Positions 1 through 7,612 of a DNA stretch of 37,133 bases are shown here, one piece after another. Positions within the stretch are counted from its first letter, which is position 1. Every line of letters begins with the position of its first letter. The stretch spans positions 1 to 37,133 of the forward strand of contig JBFGCT010000017.1 in NCBI GenBank assembly GCA_041581055.1, read 5' to 3'. This stretch comes from JBFGCT01 sp041581055. Lineage in GTDB: Bacteria; Actinomycetota; Acidimicrobiia; Acidimicrobiales; Ilumatobacteraceae. The notes under the pieces are model-generated. The model saw nothing but the letters and a program-made list of their open reading frames with translations, had not been told where the DNA came from and made no database searches. A program made the position numbers and the translations under genes.

Positions 1-537
1 ATCGTCCACTCGCTCGGGGGGCACATCGACGTCACGAGCCAGCCGGGGGCCGGGAGCACGGTCCAAGTGGTGGTCCCGATCACCGACGACCGGCTGGCGC
101 CAGAGGCCCCTGCGGACGAGCTCCCGCCGACGGCGGGCGGCGCCCGGATCCTCGTCGTCGACGACGACGCCATCGTGCTCGACGTGCTCGAGTCGATCCT
201 CGAGCAGCTGGGCCACGACGTGACGGCCTGCCCGTCGGGACGCAGCGCCCTCGAGTCCTTCGACAGCGAGGAGCACTTCGACCTGCTGCTGACCGACCTC
301 GGGATGCCCGACATGCGCGGCGACGCCCTCGCGGTCCAGATCCGCCAGCGCTGCCCAGGGATCCCGATCGTCATGCTGACCGGGCTCTACGACACCGAGG
401 CGCTCGATCCCGACTGGTCGGTGCTGACGAAACCGATCAGCGTGTCCACGCTCCACGACGCGATCCAGCGGGCCCTGGGCCCGGCGTCTGGCGAACCCCG
501 GGGAACGGCGGCCTTGGCGCCACCCGCGACCTCCTAG
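1..537 (+). CDS. Hybrid sensor histidine kinase, C-terminal part (ATPase end plus receiver domain)
   Basis: The frame is open from the first base, so the gene begins outside the window; 178 residues are visible. Residues 1-28 (IVHSLGGHIDV...PGAGSTVQVVVP) are the G2 box and last strand of a GHKL histidine-kinase ATPase domain. After a Pro-rich linker of about 20 residues comes a receiver domain opening with RILVVDDD (acidic pocket), a phospho-acceptor Asp in LLLTDLGMPD, Thr in VMLTG and Lys in LTKPIS, so all receiver key residues are present. The kinase would autophosphorylate and pass phosphate to its own receiver. The sensory part and the signal are not visible. An internal ATG at 67 exists but the homology runs upstream of it. 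Confidence 0.88.
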   Translation: MVHSLGGHIDVTSQPGAGSTVQVVVPITDDRLAPEAPADELPPTAGGARILVVDDDAIVLDVLESILEQLGHDVTACPSGRSALESFDSEEHFDLLLTDLGMPDMRGDALAVQIRQRCPGIPIVMLTGLYDTEALDPDWSVLTKPISVSTLHDAIQRALGPASGEPRGTAALAPPATS

Positions 538-574
538 AGTCTCGGCAGCCGCCGACGAGATCGAGGAGAGGGCC

Positions 575-1888
575 GTGACCGGCAAGATCGCCGCATCGCT
601 GCAGAACGCCAGCCCCGAGGTCCGCTTCGCCGGCGGCGACGGGCACCACCTGCAGATCGGTCCGGGGCAACCGGCGATCGGCGAGTGGCGGGCCGCCGGA
701 CTCGAGCTGCCCGACCTGCCGGCGATGCGCGAGTACCGCGTCGGCCGGATCGTCGGCCAACTGGAGCACTTCGGATACGACGGCGTCATCTTGATGGATC
801 CGATGAACATCCGGTACGCGACCGACACGACGAACATGCAGCTCTGGGTGATGCACAACGGCGCCCGGTACGCCTGGGTGGGCGCCGACGCCCACGTCGT
901 GCTGTGGGACTACTACGGCTGCGAGTACCTGGCCGGGCACAGCCACGTCGTCGACGAGGTCCGGCCGGCGATCGGCTCGACCTACTTCCTCGCCGGGCCG
1001 CGCCACGAGGAGCAGGCCACCCGCTGGGCCGCCGAGATGCTCGAGCTGATCCGGTCCCGGTGCGGGGTGAACCCGCGCGTCGCCATCGACCAGTGCCACC
1101 ACACTGGCTACCGGCTCTTGGAGGGCGCGGGCGTCGAGCTCGGTTTCGGTCAGGAGGTGATGGAGTTGGCCCGGGCGATCAAGGGGCCCGACGAGTTGCG
1201 CGCGATGCGCTGCGCGGTGCACGCCTGCGAGACGACGATGGCCGAGATGCAGGCCGCCCTCGAACCCGGGATGACCGAGCGGGAGGTGTGGGCGATGCTC
1301 CACGCCGGCAACATCCGCCGCGCCGGCGAGTGGATCGAGACGCAGATCATCTCGTCGGGGCCGCGCACGAACCCGTGGATGCAAGAGGCGTCGAGCCGCG
1401 TGATCGGGGAGGGTGAGCTCGTCGCCTACGACACCGACCTCGTCGGCGCGTACGGCATGATGGTCGACATCAGCCGCACATGGCTGTGCGGCGAGGGGCG
1501 GGGGCGCGGCGGCGGACCGACCGACGCGCAGCGGCACACCTACGATCTGGCGCGCGAACAGGTCGAGCGCAACATCGAGCTGCTGACGCCGGGCAGAACG
1601 TTCCGCGAGCTGACGTTCCGGTCGTGGTTCCCGCCGGTCGAGGACTACCGGCACTACTCGTGCCTGTTCCACGGTGTGGGCCAATGCGACGAGTACCCCG
1701 AGATCTACTTCCCCGAGATCTGGGACGAGTGGGGCTTCGACGGCGCGCTCGAGCCCGGCATGGTGCTCACGGTCGAGTCATTCGTCGGCCCGCGGCGGGG
1801 CGGCGAGGGCGTGAAGATCGAGAATCAGGTGCTCGTCACGGAGACCGAACCCGAACTGCTCACGACGTACCCGCTCGGCCTCGGCTGA
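575..1888 (+). CDS. dddP: DddP-like DMSP lyase (M24 metallopeptidase fold)
   Basis: The 437-residue product matches the DddP family along its length. DddP cleaves dimethylsulfoniopropionate to dimethyl sulfide and acrylate in the cytoplasm. Shared stretches include NIRYATDTTNMQLW (78-91), ARAIKGPDE (199-207), GEWIETQIISSGPRTNPW (251-268) and YDTDLVGAYG (285-294). The six metal ligands known for DddP are all present at the expected spacing: D286, D288, D298, H366, E401 and E416. Y361 and D372 (CDEYP) match the Tyr and the proposed catalytic Asp near the active site. The start is GTG with GAGGAG about 7 bases upstream. The alternative, a plain Xaa-Pro peptidase, fits less well because the DddP-specific blocks are kept. 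No DMSP transporter or acrylate gene lies next to it. Confidence 0.85.
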   Translation: MTGKIAASLQNASPEVRFAGGDGHHLQIGPGQPAIGEWRAAGLELPDLPAMREYRVGRIVGQLEHFGYDGVILMDPMNIRYATDTTNMQLWVMHNGARYAWVGADAHVVLWDYYGCEYLAGHSHVVDEVRPAIGSTYFLAGPRHEEQATRWAAEMLELIRSRCGVNPRVAIDQCHHTGYRLLEGAGVELGFGQEVMELARAIKGPDELRAMRCAVHACETTMAEMQAALEPGMTEREVWAMLHAGNIRRAGEWIETQIISSGPRTNPWMQEASSRVIGEGELVAYDTDLVGAYGMMVDISRTWLCGEGRGRGGGPTDAQRHTYDLAREQVERNIELLTPGRTFRELTFRSWFPPVEDYRHYSCLFHGVGQCDEYPEIYFPEIWDEWGFDGALEPGMVLTVESFVGPRRGGEGVKIENQVLVTETEPELLTTYPLGLG

Positions 1889-1901
1889 GCGGGCGACGTG
1901 A

Positions 1902-2216
1902 TCAGTCGGACGTCGTGGCGGCGGCGGCCTCGTCGGCCGGCGCCTCGCGTGGCTCGGGAGGCTCGCCGAGGCCCATCGCGGCGAAGATCTCGGCCTTGCG
2001 GAACTCGAAGTCGTCCTGGTCGACGTCGCCGCCGGCGAACGCCTCGTTCAGCAGCCGGAAGTCCTCCAGGAGTTGGTCCTCGTCCGGTCCCTCATCTTCG
2101 CCAGCCTCCTTCTTGGCCGCGCTGCGGCCGTGACGAACGGCTTGCTTCTCCGCCTTGCGCTCCTTCTTGCGAAGTTCGCGCTGGCGCTTCTGATAGGACT
2201 GCGGGCTCGAGGCCAC
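1902..2216 (-). CDS. Small SHOCT-like protein downstream of the cold-shock gene
   Basis: I place the start at GTG 2216 because GGAGG sits 8 bases before it, directly after the stop codon of the cold-shock gene. A longer reading from 2399 would overlap that gene in another frame. The 104-residue product has a strongly basic N-terminal helix (about 8-32, rich in K, R and E) that could bind nucleic acid, then an acidic C-terminal half. Residues around LLNEAFAGGDVDQDDFEFRK resemble the SHOCT motif, a short C-terminal domain often involved in oligomerisation. The 13-base gap implies co-transcription with the csp gene. The function is unknown. Confidence 0.65.
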   Translation of the reverse strand: MASSPQSYQKRQRELRKKERKAEKQAVRHGRSAAKKEAGEDEGPDEDQLLEDFRLLNEAFAGGDVDQDDFEFRKAEIFAAMGLGEPPEPREAPADEAAAATTSD

Positions 2217-2229
2217 TGGAACCGCCTCC

Positions 2230-2430
2230 TCAGACGACTTTGACTTCGACTGCCTCTGGTCCCTTGCGGCCGGGGGCGATGTCGAACTCGACGGTGTCAC
2301 CGTCATTGAGCGAGCGTCGGCCGGTGCCGACGATGTTCGAGTAATGCACGAAGACGTCGTCGCCGTCGTCTCGTGAGATGAAGCCGAAGCCCTTCTCATC
2401 GTTGAAGAACTTCACGGTACCGGTAGCCAT
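2230..2430 (-). CDS. Cold-shock protein, CspA family
   Basis: This 66-residue single cold-shock domain has the usual family length. It carries the RNA-binding motifs KGFGFI (RNP1, residues 13-18) and VFVHY (RNP2, 26-30), plus the typical MATGTVKFFN start. Such proteins bind single-stranded RNA or DNA and melt RNA structure. AAGGAG lies 6 bases before the ATG. It heads a two-gene unit with the SHOCT-like gene. No long cold-box 5' leader is evident in the 38 bases up to the ABC gene end at 2469, so the promoter may lie inside or beyond that gene's 3' end. Confidence 0.93.
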   Translation of the reverse strand: MATGTVKFFNDEKGFGFISRDDGDDVFVHYSNIVGTGRRSLNDGDTVEFDIAPGRKGPEAVEVKVV

Positions 2431-2468
2431 GGTTGACTCCTTGTTGTTGCGGAGTCACACAGTTCGAC

Positions 2469-4247
2469 TCACTCTGCGCGCCAGCCTAGTTGCCGAACGC
2501 CCGACCTCCACCGCGGGCCGACTCCGGAAACTGGGAAGCGGAGATCCACCCGTCCCCCGTCGAGCCGGACCACCTGATCAGCCCGCTCCAGCGCGATCGC
2601 GCGGTGCGACACGGCGAGAACGGTCATCCCGGACGCGGCGAGGCGGGTCCAGAGGCGCAGCTCGGTTTCCACGTCGAGGGCGCTCGACAGGTCGTCGAGC
2701 ACGAGCAACTCGGGCGCGTGCGCCAGCGCCCGCGCCGTGGCCAACCGCTGCCGCTGCCCGCCTGACAAGCGGAGGCCGCGCGGGCCGATCATCGTGCCGC
2801 TTCCCGCGGGCATCTCCTCGACGTCGGCGTCGATGACCGCCAGCTCGAGCGCGGTGGCCAGCTGGTCGTCGGTGATCGGCCCGAGTCCGATGTTGTCGCG
2901 GACGGTGTCGGAGATCAGCTGGGGCACTTGCGCCACGAACGCCGCGTTCGGCGGCACGAAGAACGCCGCACGGTCCTCGACCGGTCGGCCGTTCCAGCGC
3001 ACCTCGCCGTGGACCTCCGCCCGCCACGCCAACCCGAGGATGGCCCTCAGCAGCGTGCTCTTGCCGGCGCCGACCTCGCCGGTGACCACGACGAACTCGC
3101 CGCGGGCGATGGTCAGGTCGATGTCCCGCACGCCGCCGCCGTCGGCGTACGACGCGGTCAGCCCCCGCACGTCGAGCCGTTCCAGCGGCACCCGGGCGGG
3201 TCGCTGGTGGGGTGGGCGGACGCGAGTCTCGACCGGGTCGATCGGCAGATGACGGGGCAGCACCGTGTTGTCGGGCTGCTCGTCGGCGACCAGCTTGCTC
3301 ATCCGCTCGAACGCGACCGTGGCCTGCTTGCGCCGGGCCAGCATCCGGCCGATCATCGTCGGCAGGAACGAGAGCCAGCCGAGGTACGCGGCGAACAGCG
3401 CCAGATCGCCGAGGCCGAACGATCCGGACGCGATGGCGCCGGCGCTGACGACCAGGACGAGCCCGAGGCCGACGTCGGCGGCGCCCTGGCTGAACGCCTG
3501 GACCCCCTCGTCGAGGACGCGGTCCTTGACCGCCGTGGCGCGACGGCGATCGGCCACGACGGAGAGCCGGGCGAGCAGCGGCTCGACGGCGTCGTTGACC
3601 TTCACCGTCGTCGCCGCCGCCATCGTGTCGCCGAGCAGCCCGGTGACCGCCTCGGTGGCGACACGGTCGGCGGCGCGGTACTCCTTGATCCGCCGATCGA
3701 GCGTCGTCGTGGCGATCGCCACCCCGAGCAGCGGGATGATCAGGATCGCCGCGGCCCGGAGGTCGGCCGCCCCGAGCAGGAACCCGGCGATCACGGTGAA
3801 GGCGAGCCCGCCGGTGACGTCGATCATGCCGTCGACGAAGTTGGCGACGTCGTCGGTGTCGTCTCGGAAGTGGGTGATCGCCGACCCGGCCGACCCGACC
3901 GGCTGCCCGGCCTCCGGTCCGCCGCTCGCCATCTGGGCGGCGAGCATGTTGGCCCGCAGCAGCGACTGCATCATCACCCAGAGCTTCGCCCAGATGATCG
4001 CGCCGCGGTGCACCGCCGCCATGCGCAACGTCTCGCTGGCCGCGACCGCCGCCGCCCAGCGGTACGTCGCGGCCGCGTCGCCCGACGACAGCGCGTCGTA
4101 TCCCCTGGCGAGCGCGTATCCGGTGGCGGCCGGCATGACGAAGAAGACGACGAACAGCGTCGAGCCGATCCAGAACTCCCGCGGTCGGTGCTGGATCACC
4201 CGCCAGGTGAGCGTCGACACGCCGGTCGCGCGCTTGTCGGCGCTCAT
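2469..4247 (-). CDS. ABC exporter half-transporter with degenerate ATP site (subunit B)
   Basis: The 592 residues fuse a type IV exporter membrane domain (about 1-320, hydrophobic segments near 28-48, 145-180 and 258-300) to an ATPase domain (about 355-570). Walker A is GEVGAGKST (390-398), the Q-loop Gln is 440, the signature LSGGQ is at 494-498, Walker B is LLVLDD (514-519) and the switch His is 548. Residue 519 is Asp where active exporters have the catalytic Glu, as in the degenerate site of heterodimeric exporters such as TM287/288. The start overlaps the stop of the preceding exporter gene by 4 bases (ATGA), so the two are coupled and probably form one heterodimer in the inner membrane. 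The substrate cannot be told from the sequence. Confidence 0.88.
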   Translation of the reverse strand: MSADKRATGVSTLTWRVIQHRPREFWIGSTLFVVFFVMPAATGYALARGYDALSSGDAAATYRWAAAVAASETLRMAAVHRGAIIWAKLWVMMQSLLRANMLAAQMASGGPEAGQPVGSAGSAITHFRDDTDDVANFVDGMIDVTGGLAFTVIAGFLLGAADLRAAAILIIPLLGVAIATTTLDRRIKEYRAADRVATEAVTGLLGDTMAAATTVKVNDAVEPLLARLSVVADRRRATAVKDRVLDEGVQAFSQGAADVGLGLVLVVSAGAIASGSFGLGDLALFAAYLGWLSFLPTMIGRMLARRKQATVAFERMSKLVADEQPDNTVLPRHLPIDPVETRVRPPHQRPARVPLERLDVRGLTASYADGGGVRDIDLTIARGEFVVVTGEVGAGKSTLLRAILGLAWRAEVHGEVRWNGRPVEDRAAFFVPPNAAFVAQVPQLISDTVRDNIGLGPITDDQLATALELAVIDADVEEMPAGSGTMIGPRGLRLSGGQRQRLATARALAHAPELLVLDDLSSALDVETELRLWTRLAASGMTVLAVSHRAIALERADQVVRLDGGRVDLRFPVSGVGPRWRSGVRQLGWRAE

Positions 4248-5992
4248 GACCGGACCGCCTCGTCCTCGTGTTCGAGCGAGATCGTGAGGAGGCGCCGGTA
4301 TCGGCTGTCGTCGTCGCCGACGAGCTCGGCCCGTTCCCCGAACTCGACGACGCGTCCGTGATCGAAGACGGCGATGTCGTCGACGCTGTGCAGCGTCGAG
4401 AGGCGGTGGGCGATGACCAGCGCGGTGCGGCCCTCGATCAGCTTCGCCACCGCCGCTCCGAGTCGCTCCTCGGTCGCGGGATCGACCCGCGCCGTCGCCT
4501 CGTCGAGCACGACGAGATCGGGATCGCGCAGCCAGATGCGGGCCAGCGCGAGGAGCTGGGCCTCGCCGGCGGACAGGCCGGCCCCACCCGACCCGAGCGG
4601 GCGGTGGATGCCGCCGGCGGCCAGATCGTCGAGGCCGACCTGCCGCAGGGCGAGCTCCACCGCGTCGTCGGTCGGGCCGTCGTCGAACAGCGTGACGTTG
4701 TCGCGCACCGTGCCGCTGAACAACTCGACCTCCTGGGGCACGAGGGCGACCCGCCGCCGGAGTTCGGCGATCGGGATCTCCCCGATCGCGACACCGCCCA
4801 GCGAAACCGACCCGCGCGTCGCCTCGATGAGCTGGAGCACGAGTCGCGAGAACGTCGTCTTGCCGCTGCCCGTCCGGCCGACGACGCCGACCGAGCGGCC
4901 GGCGCCGATGTCGAGATCGACGCCGCGGAGCACCGGCTGATCGTCGCCGTAGTCGAAGTCGACCGCGTCGAGGCGAACGGCGAGGGCGCCGGGCGGCGGG
5001 CTGGTCGATCCGCGGTCGACGATCGTCGGCTCGATGTCGAGCAGCTCTCGGACGCGCGCCATGGCGCCGCTCGCCTTCTGCACGGTCTCGAGTTGATGGA
5101 CGACGTCCTCCAGCGGGCGGCCGACGAGCAGGACGTACTGATACAGCAGGAAGACGGTGCCGAGGCTGGCCACGTCACGCGATACGAGCCAGGCGCCGAC
5201 GACGAGCACGAGCACCCAGCCGGCGGCGATGGCCGCCTGCACGAACCACCACATGATCAGGAACGCCCGCTCGCGGCGGGCGGCGCTGCCGACCGCCTCG
5301 GTGCTGTCCTCGACGAACCGCCACGCGACGTGGCTCGCCGCGCCGTTCGACCGCAGGTCCTCGGCCGCGTTCAACCGCTCCTCGATGCCGCCGTACACGC
5401 GGGCGTTGGCGCCCATCTCGTCCGACGACTCCTCGACGGCGCGGTGACGCTGGCCGACGACGATCAGCGCCGACACCGCGATGTAGACGAGCATGCCGAT
5501 CGCGATCGGCCACTCGATCACCGCCAGCACGACCACCATCCCCGACACGACGAGTGCCGCGCCGAGGGCCTTGGGGACGACGACGCCGAGGAAGTTCGAC
5601 ACCGCCGTCACGTCGCCGTCGACTCGCTGGATCAGCTCCCCCGGCGAGTGGCTGCGGTGGAACTCGTGGTCGAGGCCGAGCACGTGCCGCGTCATCCGGA
5701 TCCGCAGCTCGTTCGTCGTCGTCCACGCGACGCGCGTGGCGAGCCAGGCGACCGCGACCGCGAGCGCCTGCGTGGCGACCGCGATCGCCAAGAACAGCAA
5801 CGCCAGGCCGCGGATCGCAGAGGCGTCGGCCCCCGCCGTTGCCCGGTCGACGATGCTGCGGACGACCAGTGGCCCGGCGAGCGCCAGGGCGGACATGATC
5901 GCGACGAGCGCGCCGAGGAAGCCCCAGCGAGCAGCGTCCGGCCGCAGCAGGCGGCCGAGCGCGCTCCAGCGGGCGCGACCGGTCGAGCGCAT
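4244..5992 (-). CDS. ABC exporter half-transporter with catalytic Glu (subunit A)
   Basis: The product is 582 residues: a six-helix exporter domain (about 20-310) followed by an ATPase domain. Walker A is GRTGSGKTT (372-380), Q-loop Gln 420, Walker B LVVLDE (493-498) with the catalytic Glu 498, and switch His 529. The signature is LSAGE (473-477), not LSGGQ. Pairing this altered signature with the Asp-type Walker B of the downstream partner makes one degenerate ATP site, while Glu 498 with the partner's LSGGQ makes the active site. I chose ATG 5992 because the homology starts there; the frame stays open far upstream across the intergenic region and antisense to ppk2, which is spurious. An ATG near 6050 is a possible alternative start. 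Confidence 0.87.
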   Translation of the reverse strand: MRSTGRARWSALGRLLRPDAARWGFLGALVAIMSALALAGPLVVRSIVDRATAGADASAIRGLALLFLAIAVATQALAVAVAWLATRVAWTTTNELRIRMTRHVLGLDHEFHRSHSPGELIQRVDGDVTAVSNFLGVVVPKALGAALVVSGMVVVLAVIEWPIAIGMLVYIAVSALIVVGQRHRAVEESSDEMGANARVYGGIEERLNAAEDLRSNGAASHVAWRFVEDSTEAVGSAARRERAFLIMWWFVQAAIAAGWVLVLVVGAWLVSRDVASLGTVFLLYQYVLLVGRPLEDVVHQLETVQKASGAMARVRELLDIEPTIVDRGSTSPPPGALAVRLDAVDFDYGDDQPVLRGVDLDIGAGRSVGVVGRTGSGKTTFSRLVLQLIEATRGSVSLGGVAIGEIPIAELRRRVALVPQEVELFSGTVRDNVTLFDDGPTDDAVELALRQVGLDDLAAGGIHRPLGSGGAGLSAGEAQLLALARIWLRDPDLVVLDEATARVDPATEERLGAAVAKLIEGRTALVIAHRLSTLHSVDDIAVFDHGRVVEFGERAELVGDDDSRYRRLLTISLEHEDEAVRS

Positions 5993-6050
5993 GCCGACAG
6001 TCTCGCCCGATCTGGCCCGCGCCGGCGACCAGGTTTCCCCCTCCCCCATC

Positions 6051-6104
6051 CCGTTTGCGTCGCGAAATCGGCGGGCCGTCCGCTCACAATCGCGACGCAA
6101 ACGG
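6051..6104. repeat. Perfect 15-bp inverted repeat between divergent genes
   Basis: CCGTTTGCGTCGCGA (6051-6065) is exactly reverse-complemented by TCGCGACGCAAACGG (6090-6104) across a 24-base centre. It lies in the 150-bp gap between the ABC exporter genes (minus) and the VOC gene (plus). It may be an operator for a dimeric regulator acting on both promoters, or a REP-like extragenic palindrome: its arms open with GTTTGCGT, similar to the GTTTGTGT of the palindromes near 18.9 kb. Which of these is right cannot be decided here. Confidence 0.75.
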
Positions 6105-6142
6105 TGCGGAATAGTTGACTTCGCAACCATGTTGACCGACGC

Positions 6143-6658
6143 ATGGCCGTGCACCGTCTCAACCACGCTGTCCTCTACGTCCGCGACACCGAGCGGTCCG
6201 TCGAGTTCTACCGCGACGTGCTCGGCTTCCGCGTCGTCAGCCAGTTCCCCGGCGCCGCCTTCCTGCAGGCCCCCGACTCGACCAACGACCACGACCTCGG
6301 CGTGTTCCAGATCGGGGCCGGCGCCGAGGCCAGCGACGCCGGGAAGCGCACGGTCGGTCTCTATCACCTCGCCTGGGAGGTCGACACCCTCGGCGAGCTC
6401 GACCGGCTCCGCGGCGTGCTGCGCGACCGCGGGTCGCTCGTCGGCGCCAGCGACCACGGCACGACCAAGAGCCTCTACGCCAAGGACCCCGACGGCCTCG
6501 AGTTCGAGGTGGTCTGGATCATCCCCGCCGACCTGCTGACCGCCGCCGACACCGAACGCCGCGCCGCCGTCGGGCCGCTCGACCTCGAGGCCGAGATCGC
6601 GCGGTTCGGCCGCGACACGGTCGGGGGCATCGGGATCTCGTCGCCGGCGCACTCCTGA
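6143..6658 (+). CDS. VOC-family (glyoxalase/extradiol dioxygenase-like) protein
   Basis: The 171-residue product is a VOC-fold enzyme with two beta-alpha-beta-beta-beta modules. The N-terminal LNHAVLYVRD (6-15) and YHLAWEV (74-80) are typical of catechol 2,3-dioxygenase-like members. Metal ligands fit H8, H75 and E122 (FEV), the 2-His-1-carboxylate set for Fe(II) or Mn(II). The sequence KDPDGLEFEV (114-123) is the family's closing motif. One such chain equals one half of a classical two-domain extradiol dioxygenase, so the substrate is open; ring-cleavage and glyoxalase activities both remain possible. It is divergent from the exporter genes. It has a 30-residue tail after the fold. Confidence 0.82.
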   Translation: MAVHRLNHAVLYVRDTERSVEFYRDVLGFRVVSQFPGAAFLQAPDSTNDHDLGVFQIGAGAEASDAGKRTVGLYHLAWEVDTLGELDRLRGVLRDRGSLVGASDHGTTKSLYAKDPDGLEFEVVWIIPADLLTAADTERRAAVGPLDLEAEIARFGRDTVGGIGISSPAHS

Positions 6659-6751
6659 TCCGCCCATCGCGGCGACGGCCGGCTGGCCGGCGGCGGCGAT
6701 GTCGGACCTTCGACCGTTTCCGCCGATGCCGAGCGATGGAAAGATGTCCCC

Positions 6752-7609
6752 ATGGCACACATCGAGGACGACCTGCGACAACCGGAGCTCGCCGACTGGG
6801 CGCGGCCGGCCGGCGCCGACAACTACCGCGAGGACGGCCGCCTCAAGAAGCAGTTCTACGAGGCCGAACTGGCGCGGCTGCAGGAGGAGCTCGTCAAGCT
6901 GCAGCATTGGGTGCAGAGCAACGGGCTGCGCGTGTTGGTCATCTTCGAGGGCCGCGGCTCGGCCGGCAAGGGCGGCGTGATCAAGCGCATCAGCGAGCGC
7001 ACCAGCCCGCGCATCGTGCGCATCGAAGCGCTGCCCAAGCCGACCGAGCGTGAGCAGACCCAGTGGTACTTCCAGCGCTATGTGCCGTTGCTCCCCTCCG
7101 GCGGGGAGATCGTGCTGTTCGACCGGAGTTGGTACAACCGGTCCAACGTCGAGTGGGTCATGGGCTTCTGCACCGAGGAGCAGCACCAAGAGTTCCTGCG
7201 CACCTGCCCGGAGTTCGAGCGCATGCTCGTGCGCTCGGGGATCATCATCTTGAAGTATTGGTTCTCGATCAGCTACGAGGAGCAGGAGCGCCGCTTCGCG
7301 GCGCGCAACGAGGAGCCGCTCAAGCGGTGGAAGCTGTCGGACATGGACCTCGAAGAGCACCGGCTGTATGTCCGCTACTCGATGGCCAAGGACACGACGT
7401 TCCAGTACACCGACATCAAGCAAGCGCCGTGGTACGTGGTGCCATCCGATGACAAGCGCCGCGCCCGGCTGAACTGCATCAGCCACATGCTGTCGATGAT
7501 CCCGTACCAGGACATCGTCCCCGACCCGGTCGAGATCCCGGAGCGGGAGGACCTCTCCTACATCCGGCCGCCGGCGACCGATCAGACATTCGTCGACGAG
7601 CTCTACTGA
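6752..7609 (+). CDS. ppk2: Polyphosphate kinase 2, class I
   Basis: The 285 residues match single-domain PPK2, which moves phosphate between polyphosphate and nucleotides in the cytoplasm, in class I usually ADP to ATP or GDP to GTP. Walker A is GRGSAGKGG (67-75), Walker B is VLFDRSWYNR (121-130), and PLKRWKLSDMDLE (189-201) belongs to the lid. LPKPTEREQTQWYFQRY (94-110) is nearly invariant in the family. From memory, most members have Asp at the third Walker A position (GRDAAGKGG), where this one has Gly 69. GGAAAG precedes the ATG. A GCCGGC-TG-GCCGGC palindrome near 6680 in the 93-bp leader could end the upstream gene's transcript. The gene converges on the APH-like gene with only 3 bases between stops. 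Confidence 0.93.
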   Translation: MAHIEDDLRQPELADWARPAGADNYREDGRLKKQFYEAELARLQEELVKLQHWVQSNGLRVLVIFEGRGSAGKGGVIKRISERTSPRIVRIEALPKPTEREQTQWYFQRYVPLLPSGGEIVLFDRSWYNRSNVEWVMGFCTEEQHQEFLRTCPEFERMLVRSGIIILKYWFSISYEEQERRFAARNEEPLKRWKLSDMDLEEHRLYVRYSMAKDTTFQYTDIKQAPWYVVPSDDKRRARLNCISHMLSMIPYQDIVPDPVEIPEREDLSYIRPPATDQTFVDELY

Positions 7610-7612
7610 GGC

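Noticed and set aside
5993..7486. Open frame extending exporter subunit A far upstream on the minus strand (1080 residues in total)
   Set aside because: The added part is antisense to ppk2 and the VOC gene, is low-complexity, and exporter homology begins at the ATG at 5992.
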